DNA from: CAITWD01 sp963727285
Lineage (GTDB): Bacteria; Actinomycetota; Thermoleophilia; Miltoncostaeales; Miltoncostaeaceae
Assembly: GCA_963727285.1 (NCBI GenBank)
Contig: CAVSFF010000003.1
Location: forward strand, 163,061 to 227,060
Direction: 5' to 3'
DNA: 64,000 bases
Shown here: piece after piece, positions 54,312 to 63,499 of the stretch
How positions within the stretch are numbered: the stretch's first letter is position 1
Layout: the number at the start of each line of letters is the position of its first letter
Position numbers and translations under genes: made by a program
Notes under the pieces: model-generated
Told to the model about the DNA's origin: nothing
Database searches by the model: none
The model's input: the letters and a program-made list of their open reading frames with translations, nothing else

Positions 54312-55325
54312 ATGGATCTCTGGATCACATTCGTCGGAACCGCGGCGTCGGTCCCCACCGCGTCACGCGGCACCTCGGCGACGCTTGTGGTCCGGGGCGG
54401 TTCCCGCGTGCTCGTCGACTGCGGCGAGGGAACACAGCGCCAACTGTTGCGATCGGGCCTCGGACTCGTCGATGTCGACGCCATCCTGTTGACACACCTT
54501 CACGGCGATCATTACCTCGGGCTCCCCGGCATGCTCAAGACCTACGCGCTCCGTGGACGGACCGACGCCCTGCCGCTGATCGGGCCGCCGGGACTCCGGG
54601 TCCTGCTCGACACCTTGCATCCGATCATCGGGCGCCTCCCGTACGCGCTCGACGCGCGTGAACTCGAACAGGGGACCGCACTCGAACTCGACGGGGCGCG
54701 GTGGGCCGGATACCCGACCCGCCATTCGATCCGATCGCTCGGCTACGCACTCGTCGAAGATCCACGCCCCGGCATGTTCGATGTCGCGACGGCGCGCGCG
54801 CTCGGCGTCCCGGCCGGTCCGCTGTTCGGCGCGCTCCAGCGCGGGGAGGTGGTCACGGTCGGAGAAACGACCGTCCGGCCCGAGCAAGTGCTCGGATCCC
54901 CGCGAGCGGGACGGACGGTCGTGATCACCGGCGACAGCGAGCCGTGCGACGCGACACGCATGGCAGCCGAACGGGCCGATGTGTTGATCCACGAAGCAAC
55001 GTTTCTGGACGACGAGCGACTGCGCGCTCGGGACACCCGCCACTCGACCGCGCGCGAGGCGGCCGAACTCGCCGCAGCCGCGGACGTTGCATTGCTCGCA
55101 TTGACGCACCTGTCCAGCCGGTTCCATCCGCGCGATGTGCGTAAGGAGGCCGAACGGGTCTTTGCGCGAACCGTCGTGCCACGGGATTTCGACCAGATCG
55201 AGGTCCCGTTCTCCGAACGGGGGACCCCGATCTTCCACCGCGGGGGCGCCACCGAACGGCACCCCGACCAGACCCCCGTCGCACCCGACGCCCCTGATAG
55301 GGTCCCCACAGATTCCGACCTTTAA
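54312..55325 (+). CDS. rnz: ribonuclease Z
   Basis: Metallo-beta-lactamase-fold endonuclease that trims tRNA 3' ends. 337 residues. LLTHLHGDHYLGLPGML carries the zinc motif HxHxDH. ITGDSEPC supplies the Asp and LLALTHLSSRFH the later His. The exosite segment (GPPGLRVLLDTLHPI) matches short bacterial RNase Z. The tRNA-Arg in this window has no encoded CCA, so it needs such processing. Its stop lies just before the pyr leader. Confidence 0.94.
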   Translation: MDLWITFVGTAASVPTASRGTSATLVVRGGSRVLVDCGEGTQRQLLRSGLGLVDVDAILLTHLHGDHYLGLPGMLKTYALRGRTDALPLIGPPGLRVLLDTLHPIIGRLPYALDARELEQGTALELDGARWAGYPTRHSIRSLGYALVEDPRPGMFDVATARALGVPAGPLFGALQRGEVVTVGETTVRPEQVLGSPRAGRTVVITGDSEPCDATRMAAERADVLIHEATFLDDERLRARDTRHSTAREAAELAAAADVALLALTHLSSRFHPRDVRKEAERVFARTVVPRDFDQIEVPFSERGTPIFHRGGATERHPDQTPVAPDAPDRVPTDSDL

Positions 55326-55327
55326 GC

Positions 55328-55345
55328 CCGGCCCCGTGAGGCCGG
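55328..55345 (+). promoter_or_regulatory. PyrR-binding-loop-like hairpin in the pyr leader
   Basis: CCGGCC (55328-55333) and GGCCGG (55340-55345) enclose CCGTGA. The loop and right arm read CCCCGTGAGGCC, similar to the PyrR loop consensus (CC-N-G-N-GAGG). The AAAGGAG ribosome site starts two bases later, so PyrR-UMP binding could block translation, as described for mycobacteria. Confidence 0.55.
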
Positions 55346-55358
55346 AAAGGAGCGGCAC

Positions 55359-55403
55359 ATGCACCACCTCCACGCCCAGACGCAAACGTTTCGGGCACCG
55401 TGA
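55359..55403 (+). CDS. pyr operon leader peptide (14 residues)
   Basis: MHHLHAQTQTFRAP. Its ATG has a strong ribosome site (AAAGGAG, 55346-55352), whereas pyrR has none. Its stop TGA overlaps the pyrR GTG start (GTGA), so ribosomes finishing the peptide can restart on pyrR. Repression at the leader would then reduce the whole operon. Confidence 0.6.
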   Translation: MHHLHAQTQTFRAP

Positions 55404-55948
55404 CCGGCGACGCGGTCACCCGCCTGGTCGATGACGATCAGGTCCGGCGGACCGTTGCCCGCATCGCCCACGAGATCCTCGAGCGGCACGCCGACCCGAC
55501 CGAAATCGCGCTGGTCGGCATCAGGACGCGCGGCGTGCCGCTGGCGGCCCGGCTCGCCGACCTGATCGAGGAGTTCTCCGGATCCCGTCCCGACCTCGGC
55601 AGCGTCGACATCGCGCTGTACCGCGATGACGTCGGCGCCGGAACGTTGCCGGTGGTCGGTGAGACACAACTGCCGTTCCCGGTGTCCGCGCGCACCGTCG
55701 TGCTCGTGGACGACGTCCTCTACACCGGGCGCACCATCCGCGCGGCGATCGATGCGGTCTTCGACTACGGGCGGCCGCCACGGGTCCAACTTGCGGTGCT
55801 CGTCGACCGCGGACATCGTGAACTTCCGATCCGGCCCGACTTCGTCGGCCGGAACCTCCCGACGGCCCCCGAGGATCGCGTCCGGGTGCGGCTGGCGGAG
55901 ACCGACGGGGTCGATGAAATCCTGCTGTACAGCAAGGAGCGTCCATGA
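55400..55948 (+). CDS. pyrR: pyrimidine operon attenuation protein / uracil phosphoribosyltransferase PyrR
   Basis: UMP-sensing RNA-binding regulator of pyrimidine synthesis with weak uracil phosphoribosyltransferase activity. 182 residues from GTG 55400. The PRPP-binding motif is VVLVDDVLYTGRTIRAAID. The PyrR-type segment LVGIRTRGVPLAARLAD and the late LVDRGHRELPIRPDFVG are conserved. Translation probably depends on the leader peptide. Its stop overlaps pyrB (ATGA). Confidence 0.96.
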   Translation: MTGDAVTRLVDDDQVRRTVARIAHEILERHADPTEIALVGIRTRGVPLAARLADLIEEFSGSRPDLGSVDIALYRDDVGAGTLPVVGETQLPFPVSARTVVLVDDVLYTGRTIRAAIDAVFDYGRPPRVQLAVLVDRGHRELPIRPDFVGRNLPTAPEDRVRVRLAETDGVDEILLYSKERP

Positions 55949-56901
55949 GCCAACAGCGCTCGCTGATCGCCATCGGCGACCTGTCCCGTGACGAGATCAC
56001 CCGCCTGCTGGATCTCGGAGACCGGTTCGCCGAGGTGATGTCGCGCGACATCAAAAAGGTGCCGACCCTCCGCGGGCGGACCGTCATCAACCTGTTCTTC
56101 GAGGCGTCGACGCGGACCGCCACCAGCTTCGAGCTCGCCGGCAAACGCCTGTCCGCCGACGTCATCAACGTCAAGGCATCGGGTTCGTCGGTGGAGAAGG
56201 GCGAGACCCTCAAGGACACGGTGCTGACGCTCGGGGCATACAAGCCCGACGTCCTCGTGATCCGGCACGCGGCCGCCGGTGCGGTCGCGGCCGCCACGCG
56301 CTATACCGACGCGTCGGTCGTCAATGCCGGCGACGGCAAGCACGAGCATCCCACCCAAGCGCTCCTGGACCTCTACACGCTCCGGAACGTGATGGGCCGC
56401 CTGGACGGGCTGCATGTCGCCTTCGTCGGCGATGTCCTGCATTCACGCGTTGCCCGGTCCGGTGCGATCGCCCTCCAGACCATGGGGGCACAGGTCAGCT
56501 TCATCGCGCCGCCCACGCTGTTGCCGCGGGGTGCGGCAGAAGGGCTCGGCGTCCACACCTCGTGGGATATCGCCGACATTGCGGACGCCGACGTCGTCTA
56601 TGCCCTGCGGATGCAGCACGAGCGCATGGGCACGGGCGGGTTCGTGCCGTCGCTGCGCGAGTATGCGACCCAATACGGCATCGGACATCACCGGCTCCGC
56701 GCCGGGCAACGCGTCATGCACGCCGGGCCGATGAACCGCGGGGTCGAGATCACCGACGAACTTGCGGATGACCCGACCGCGCTTGTGACCGCGCAGGTCG
56801 AAGGAGGCATGGTGGTGCGAATGGCGGTGCTCTACGACCTGCTCAGCGACCCGAACGCGGTCCGCGGAACCGACGGGGTGACCGAAATGGTGGCCGCATG
56901 A
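55945..56901 (+). CDS. pyrB: aspartate carbamoyltransferase catalytic subunit
   Basis: Second step of UMP synthesis: carbamoyl phosphate plus aspartate gives carbamoyl aspartate. 318 residues. The carbamoyl-phosphate motif is FFEASTRTATSFE, followed by the Lys loop SGSSVEKGETLKDT. HEHPTQALLD and the aspartate loop HAGPMNRGVEI are also present. No pyrI regulatory subunit is seen, so this is probably an unregulated trimer or a complex with PyrC, as in several actinobacteria. It overlaps pyrC by four bases. Confidence 0.97.
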   Translation: MSQQRSLIAIGDLSRDEITRLLDLGDRFAEVMSRDIKKVPTLRGRTVINLFFEASTRTATSFELAGKRLSADVINVKASGSSVEKGETLKDTVLTLGAYKPDVLVIRHAAAGAVAAATRYTDASVVNAGDGKHEHPTQALLDLYTLRNVMGRLDGLHVAFVGDVLHSRVARSGAIALQTMGAQVSFIAPPTLLPRGAAEGLGVHTSWDIADIADADVVYALRMQHERMGTGGFVPSLREYATQYGIGHHRLRAGQRVMHAGPMNRGVEITDELADDPTALVTAQVEGGMVVRMAVLYDLLSDPNAVRGTDGVTEMVAA

Positions 56902-58201
56902 GCCGCGACAACGTCCTTGTCCAGCGGCCCGGCCCGGCGGCCTCGCTGGTGATCCGCAATGCGCGGCTGCTCGACCCGGCCGCCGGGATTGACGAAGTCG
57001 CCGACCTCGTCATCCGCGACGGGATCATCGGCGGCACGGCGGACGGCCTGCCCGAGATCGACGGCACCGACATGCTGGTCACTCCGGGGTTCGTCGACCC
57101 GCACGTCCACCTCCGCACGCCGGGACGTGAAGATACGGAGGACATCGGCTCAGGATCGCGGGCGGCGGCGGCCGGCGGGTATGTCGCCATTGCCGCCATG
57201 CCGAACACCCAACCGCCGGTCGACGACGCGCAAGACTTGCGCGCCTGCGTGACCTCGCCGCCGAGCAGGCCGTAATCGGCGTGGGGTTCATCTGCGCGAT
57301 CACCAAGGGCCAAAAGGGCCAAGAACTGACCGAGGCGGCCGAGCTCGCCGAACTCGGCGCCGTCGCCCTGTCCGACGACGGGGTCCCCGTCAGCAATGCG
57401 GCGGTCTTCCGCCGGGCGCTGCAGTACCAGCACCTGGCCGGGTTGCCGCTGACCCTTCACGAAGAGGACATGGACCTGTCCGGCGGCGGCGCGATGCACG
57501 AAGGTCCCGTCTCGGCCCGACTCGGTGTCGGCGGCATCCCTGCCGTGTCTGAGAGCGTCGCGGTCGCACGGGACATCGCGATGGCCAGCTACGAGGATGC
57601 GCGGATCCACATCTGCCACGTCTCCGCGCGTCAGACCGTCGACGAGGTCCGGCTCGGCAAGGCACGCGGCGTCCACGTCACCGCAGAGGTGAGTCCGCAC
57701 CACCTGCTCCTGATCGATGAAGACTGCGAGAGCCTGGATGCGGCGAGCCGCAAGATGAACCCGCCGCTGCGGGGATCGTCCGACCGGGACGCCCTACTGG
57801 CGGCCCTCCTCGACGGCACGATCGACTGCATCGCGACCGACCACGCGCCCCACGGGGCAAGCGAAAAGGAGCTCCCGTTCGAGGAGGCACCGTTCGGCGT
57901 GACGGGGCTCGAGACCGCGTTTGCCTCCCTCTACACATTCCTGGTCCTCAACGATCGGATCCCGTTGGAGGTCCTGGTCGCGCGGATGACCTCCGACGCC
58001 GCACGGGTGCTCGACATGCCGACACCGACGCTGGCAGCCGGCGCCCGCGCGAACCTCGCGCTGATCGACCCGGCCGCCCGATGGGTTGTCGGGGCGGACG
58101 GATTCCAAAGCAAGTCCCGCAATTCCGCATTTTTGGGCACCGAGCTGACCGGTCGGGTCGAGCTCACCGTCGCCGGAGGGCAGATCGCATGGCAGCGCTA
58201 G
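56898..58201 (+). CDS. pyrC: dihydroorotase, one frameshift
   Basis: Zinc amidohydrolase closing carbamoyl aspartate to dihydroorotate. The first frame holds TPGFVDPHVHLRTPG (metal-binding HxH) and YVAIAAMPNTQPPVDD. Near 57243-57246 one base is missing, probably a C from a CCC run. IGVGFICAITKG, HICHVSARQTVDEV, VTAEVSPHHLLL and CIATDHAPH follow in the second frame. The joined product of ~434 residues is full length with all metal ligands. The last 13 bases overlap the isochorismatase-like gene. Confidence 0.94.
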
Positions 58202-58758
58202 GGCGTCACCAGGGCCTCCTGGAACCGACCGACACCGGCCTTTTGGTCGTCGACATGCAGGAGGCCTTCGGCCCGGCGATCGACCGGTTCGCAGAGACCG
58301 TGGCAAACTGCCGGATCCTGATCGAGGGGTTCACCATCCTCGGTGCACCGATCGTCGTCAGCCAGCAGTACCCGAAGGGGCTCGGACAGACCGTGCCGGC
58401 CCTCTCGGAGGCGCTGCCGCCCGGGACACCGGTGATCGACAAGCTGCGGTTCTCGGTCGTCGGCGTCCCGGAGCTGGATGCGGCCATCGCCGGCGCCCGC
58501 TGCCACCGGTGGGTCGTCTGCGGCATCGAATCCCACGTCTGCGTAAACCAGAGTGTGCACGATCTGTTGGCGGGCGGATACGGCGTCGTGCTGGCCACCG
58601 ACGCCATCAGCTCCCGCACCCAGGCCAATCGCCAGCTCGGGCTCGACAAGTGCGCCGCCGCCGGGGCCATCGTCTCCAGCGCCGAGACGGTGCTGTTCGA
58701 GATGCTCACGCAGGCGGGCACCGACGAGTTCAAGGCAATCAGCAGGCTGGTGCGCTGA
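58189..58758 (+). CDS. isochorismatase-family hydrolase in the pyrimidine operon
   Basis: 189 residues, start ATG 58189 with GGAGGG eight bases upstream. The family triad is visible: Asp in LLVVDMQEAF, Lys in QQYPKGLGQT and Cys in CGIESHVCVNQSVHDLLAGG (split: CGIESHVCVNQS). Members cleave amides, ureido groups or vinyl ethers. The gene is overlapped on both sides by pyrC and carA, so it is expressed with the pyrimidine genes; a role in pyrimidine-intermediate repair or salvage is a guess. Not a standard part of known pyr operons. Confidence 0.88.
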   Translation: MAALGRHQGLLEPTDTGLLVVDMQEAFGPAIDRFAETVANCRILIEGFTILGAPIVVSQQYPKGLGQTVPALSEALPPGTPVIDKLRFSVVGVPELDAAIAGARCHRWVVCGIESHVCVNQSVHDLLAGGYGVVLATDAISSRTQANRQLGLDKCAAAGAIVSSAETVLFEMLTQAGTDEFKAISRLVR

Positions 58759-59826
58759 TGACCGGATCATCGGCATGGATCGTGACCGAAGACGGGCTCG
58801 TTCTGCGCGGGCAGGCCGTCGGCGCGCCCGGGACCGCACTCGGGGAGATGGTCTTTACGACGGGCATGACCGGGTATCAGGAGGCCGTCACCGATCCCTC
58901 GTACCACGGTCAGATCCTGACGTTCGCGGCACCCATGGTCGGCAACTACGGCACGGGCGCGCAGGCGATGGAGAGCGAGCGCCCGTGGCCGCCGGCGGTC
59001 GTCATGGCGCGCGCGGGCAACATGCCCGGGGCCGCCGGACCAACCGGCTGGTGCGACTGGCTCGCCGCGCAGGGCGTCGTCGCCGTGGCCGACGTGGACA
59101 CCCGTCGCCTTGTCCGCCATTTGCGTGACCGTGGCGCGATGCGCGGAGGCGTCAGCACCGAGCTCTCCGCCGAGGAGCTGCTGGCACGCGTCCGCGAGCA
59201 TCCGGTACTCGACGGGCGCGACCTCACGGTCGAGGTCGCCGGCCCGGCGCGGCAGCTCGGCACCGACGGTCCGCGCGTGCTGGCAATCGACTGCGGCATC
59301 AAACGATCGATCGCCGCCGGACTCGTGCAGTCTGGATGCCGGCTGGAGATCGCACCGTCCGGCATCACCGCCGCCGAGATCCGCGCCGCCGGCGCCGGAC
59401 GCGGTGTTCCTGTCGAACGGGCCCGGCGACCCCGCAGCCGTCACACCGGTGATCGACACCGTGCGGGACATCCTCGGCGAGATCCCCATCTTCGGCATCT
59501 GCCTCGGCCACCAGATGCTCGCCCAGGCGGCGGGTCTGACGACCGAAAAGTTGCCGTTCGGCCACCGCGGGGCGAACCACCCGGTGCGACGTGCCGTCGA
59601 CGACCGCGTCGAGGTCACCGTCCAGAACCATGGCTACGCCGTCGTTGCCGGCCAGCTGCCCGACGGTGTCGTGGTGACCCACACCAGCCTGTTCGACGGC
59701 TCTGTCGAAGGGATCGCCATTCCCGATTTACAGGCGTTCTCGGTCCAGTACCACCCTGAGGCGAGCCCGGGGCCGCACGACGCTCGCTACCTGTTCACCC
59801 GCTTCGTGGAGGGCATCACCACTTAA
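58758..59826 (+). CDS. carA: carbamoyl-phosphate synthase small subunit, one frameshift
   Basis: Glutaminase subunit supplying ammonia to CarB. The N-terminal domain has MVFTTGMTGYQEAVTDPSY and the interdomain part LAIDCGIKRSI. One extra base at ~59383-59396 shifts the frame, and VFLSNGPGDPAAV, FGICLGHQMLAQAAG (nucleophile Cys), VQNHGYAV and VQYHPEASPGPHD (His and Glu) follow. Full-length product ~355 residues. It starts on the upstream stop (TGATG) and ends on the carB start (TAATG). Confidence 0.95.
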
Positions 59827-62800
59827 TGCCGCGCAGAACCGACATCTCCACGATTCTTGTGCTTGGCAGCGGCCCGATCGTGATCGGGCAGGCCGGCGAG
59901 TTCGACTATTCGGGCACCCAGGCCTGCCGTGCGCTCCGCGAGGAGGGGTACCGGGTTGTCCTCGTCAATTCGAACCCGGCGACGATCATGACGGACCCGT
60001 CGGTCGCCGACCGCACGTACGTCGAGCCGCTCGATGTCACCGCGATCGAGCGCGTCATCCAGATCGAGCGACCCGACGCGCTCCTGCCGACCCTGGGCGG
60101 TCAGACCGCGCTCAACCTCGCGATGGAGCTTCACTACGCGGGAATCCTCGAGCGGTACGGGGTGGAGCTGATCGGCGCCGATGCTGACGCGATCCATCGC
60201 GCCGAGGACCGCGAGGCGTTCCGGACGACGATGGCCGCCGCCGGGTTGGAGATGGCCGCGAGTGAGATCATCACCGACATCCCGTCGGGCATGGCGGCGG
60301 CCGAGCGGATTGGGTTTCCGGTGATCCTGCGCCCCGGGTTTACCCTCGGCGGTGAAGGCGGCGGCGTCGCGCACGACCCGGACGACCTTCGGGACCGTCT
60401 CAAGCGCGCGCTCGACGCGAGCCCGATCGGGCAGGTGCTCCTCGAACAGTCGGTGTTGGGGTGGGGAGAGTTCGAGCTCGAGGTCGTCCGCGACCGCAAC
60501 GACAACGCCGTGATCATCTGCTCGATCGAGAACGTGGATCCGATGGGCGTCCATACCGGTGATTCGGTGACCGTGGCTCCGGCAATGACCCTGACCGATC
60601 CGGAGCTCCAGGCGCTCCGGGACGCCGCGCTGACGGTCATCCGGGCCGTCGGTGTCGAGACCGGCGGGTCGAACGTCCAGTTCGCACTCAATCGCGAGAC
60701 CGGCGAGATTCTGGTGATCGAGATGAACCCGCGTGTGTCGCGGTCGTCGGCGTTGGCATCGAAGGCCACGGGCTTTCCGATCGCCAAGATCGCCGCGCGG
60801 CTCGCCGTCGGCTACACGCTCGACGAGCTCCCGAACGACATCACCAAGGTCACCCCGGCCAGCTTCGAGCCGACCCTCGACTACGTCGCCGTCAAGGTTC
60901 CGCGCTTCGCGTTCGAGAAGGTGCCGGGCGCATCCGATGAGCTGACGACACACATGAAGAGCGTCGGCGAGGTGCTGGCGATCGGCAGGACGTTCGCCGA
61001 GGCCTTCGGCAAGGCCATGTCCGCCCGTGAACTCGACGTCAAGCCCGCGATCCCGGGCACCTGCGATGAGGCTCTCGCCCAAATCGGCGCGCGCCACGTG
61101 GGACCGCTACGACGTCATGCTCTGGGCTGCCCGCAACGGGGCGACGGCGGCGGACCTCTCGACCGCGTCGCTGGTGCATCCCTGGTTCTGCGACCAGATC
61201 GTCGCGCTGGCGGGTGCCGAGACGGAGCTGTCGGGGCCGATCGCCGACCTCGACGCGCACGCGCTGCGCGACGCCCGCCGCGCCGGCGCGACCGATCGCA
61301 TGATCGCAGCCCAGATCGGGAGCACCGAGCTCGCGGTCGGGCAACGTCGGCGCGCGCTCGGCGTCGTGCCGACCTACCACGCGGTCGACACCTGCGCGGC
61401 CGAGTTCGCGGCCCAGACGCCGTACTACTACGCGGCGTTCGATACCGAGAGCGAAGCCCCCGACACCGTCGGGCAGAGCATCATCGTGCTGGGATCCGGC
61501 CCCAACCGCATCGGCCAAGGCGTCGAGTTCGACTACTGCTGCGTGCACGCGGTCACGGGCGCCCGCGAGCTTGGCTACGACGCGGTCATGGTCAACTGCA
61601 ACCCCGAGACTGTCAGCACCGATCATGGCGTCAGCGACCGTCTCTACATGGAGCCGGTCACGATCGACAGCGTCCTCGACATCTGCGCGCTCGAGCGGCC
61701 CCTCGGGGTCATCACCCAGCTCGGGGGCCAAACTCCGCTCCGGCTCGCCCGCACGCTCGCCGACCACGGCGTGCCCATCCTCGGGACCTCGCCGGAGGCC
61801 ATCGACCTGGCCGAGGATCGGGGACGCTTCGGCGACGTGCTGAGTCGTCTCGGCCTGCGCGCGCCGCCGTGGCGGGTCGCCAACACTCCCGACGAGGTCG
61901 AGGCCGCTGCCGCCGAGATCGGCTACCCGATCCTGGTGCGCCCGTCGTATGTCCTCGGCGGCCGTGCCATGGCGATCTGCACCTCGCCCGGTGACGTCCG
62001 CGCGTACCTGCGCCGCGAGCGCCCGGACGGCGTCATCCTGGTCGACCGGTTCCTGGTGGGGGCGCTGGAGTTCGACGTCGATGCGATCTGCGACGGCGAC
62101 GCGTGCTGGACCGCCGCGGTGATGGAGCATGTCGAGGCCGCAGGCATCCACTCCGGCGATTCGGCGTGTGTCCTGCCCCCGCAGCAGGTCGATCCCGGAA
62201 TCATCGCCGAGCTGGAAGCACAGACCGCGGCGATTGCCGTCGAACTTGGGGTCGTCGGCCTGATCAACGTCCAATACGCGCTCGTGGGCGGTGACCTCTA
62301 TGTGATCGAGGCCAACCCGCGCGCGTCGCGGACCGTGCCGTTCGTGGCCAAGGCCACCGGAGTGCCGATCGTGCGCCACGCCTTGCGGGTCATGCTCGGA
62401 GAGAAGCTCGCCGATCTTGCGCTGCCGGACTGGCGGACATCACGTCGCGTCGCGGTCAAGGAAGCCGTGCTGCCGTTCTCACGGTTCACGGGATCCGATC
62501 CGCTGCTCGGCCCGGAGATGCGCGCGACCGGTGAAGTCATGGGGTTGGCTGCGACCTTCGAGGCCGCCTTCGCCAAGGCCCAGCGCGGTGCGGGCATGCC
62601 GCTGCCGAAGTCCGGCAGGGTCTTCCTGTCGACCCGCGACGCGGACAAGGCGCGGGCCGTTGCGCTTGGCGCCGATCTCGCCGCGCACGGACTCGAGCTG
62701 TGCGCCACGCGGGGAACCGCGGCCGGGCTGGCCGCCGCCGGCGTCAGCGTCACCGCCGTGCGCAAGGTGTCCGAGGGCGCGGACAACATCACCGACGCCA

Positions 62801-62994
62801 TCCTGGCGGGTGAGATCGCCATGGTCATCAACACGCCCAGCGGCGGGGGAGACCTCACCGACGGTGCGGCGATTCGGCATGCGGCCATCCGCGCCGGGAT
62901 CCCCTGCATCACCACCATCGAGGCCGCCGAAGCCGCCGCCAGGGCCATCGGGAGCGACGATGTCGAGCCCGTCGCCCTCCAGGACATCGCCTAA
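59826..62994 (+). CDS. carB: carbamoyl-phosphate synthase large subunit, one frameshift
   Basis: Makes carbamoyl phosphate from bicarbonate, ammonia and two ATP. It has two ATP-grasp halves: VLGSGPIVIGQAGEFDYSG, VILRPGFTLGGEGGG and EMNPRVSRSSALASKATG in the first; VLGSGPNRIGQGVEFDYCC, ILVRPSYVLGGRAM and EANPRASRTVPFVAKATG in the second. A C-terminal MGS-like domain (FLSTRDADKARAVAL, TPSGGG) binds regulators. One extra base in the GCGCGCGCC run at ~61086-61100 breaks the frame in the linker; the joined product of ~1056 residues is complete. Confidence 0.96.
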
Positions 62995-63018
62995 GTACGA
63001 CCTCCGGCCATGATTCGG

Positions 63019-63047
63019 TGCCCAAAAGCGCGCACGTTGGGTAAACT
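63019..63047 (+). promoter_or_regulatory. possible promoter of mihF-gmk
   Basis: TAAACT (63042-63047) fits a -10; TGCCCA (63019-63024) 17 bases upstream is a weak -35. The transcript would have a leader of about 120 bases. No pyrF gene lies between carB and mihF. Confidence 0.35.
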
Positions 63048-63175
63048 GCTCCCCTACGCGATGGGAACCCGAAGTCCTGCGTGCCACGACGCAATGGTTG
63101 TGGCAGGATGACGGGGCCCCCGGGTGCGTACCCCACTTGCCAGAGCCGGAACCCGACGTTGAGGCGCGCCGCACG

Positions 63176-63499
63176 ATGACCAAGTCCACGTCCCAAGCTC
63201 CCGAGCGCTCGCTGGATCAGCGGATGGAAGCGTTGCGGCGGGCGAACGAGATCCGCAGTCTCCGTGCCCAGCTCAAGCGCGATCTCAAAGACGGCAACGT
63301 GCAGATCGCCAGCGTCATCTCCGATCCGCCGGAATATGTTCAGACGGCGAAGGTGTTCGACATGCTGATTGCGGTGCCCAAGTACGGGAAGGTCAAAGCC
63401 ACCCGGTTCTTGAACCACTGCCGCATTTCCCAGGGTAAGACCATCGGCGGACTCTCCGAGCGGCAGCGCTCAGAGTTGGTCGACCTCCTCGACCACTGA
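63176..63499 (+). CDS. mihF: actinobacterial integration host factor (mIHF)
   Basis: Small nucleoid DNA-bending protein of actinobacteria, 107 residues, unrelated to HU/IHF. It has an N-terminal helix with RSLDQRMEALRRANEIRSLR followed by the S13-like H2TH domain (VFDMLIAVPKYGKVKATRFL, then ISQGKTIGGLSERQR). It directly precedes gmk, as in Mycobacterium, which supports the actinobacterial origin of the window. ATG 63176 gives the expected length. Confidence 0.95.
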   Translation: MTKSTSQAPERSLDQRMEALRRANEIRSLRAQLKRDLKDGNVQIASVISDPPEYVQTAKVFDMLIAVPKYGKVKATRFLNHCRISQGKTIGGLSERQRSELVDLLDH

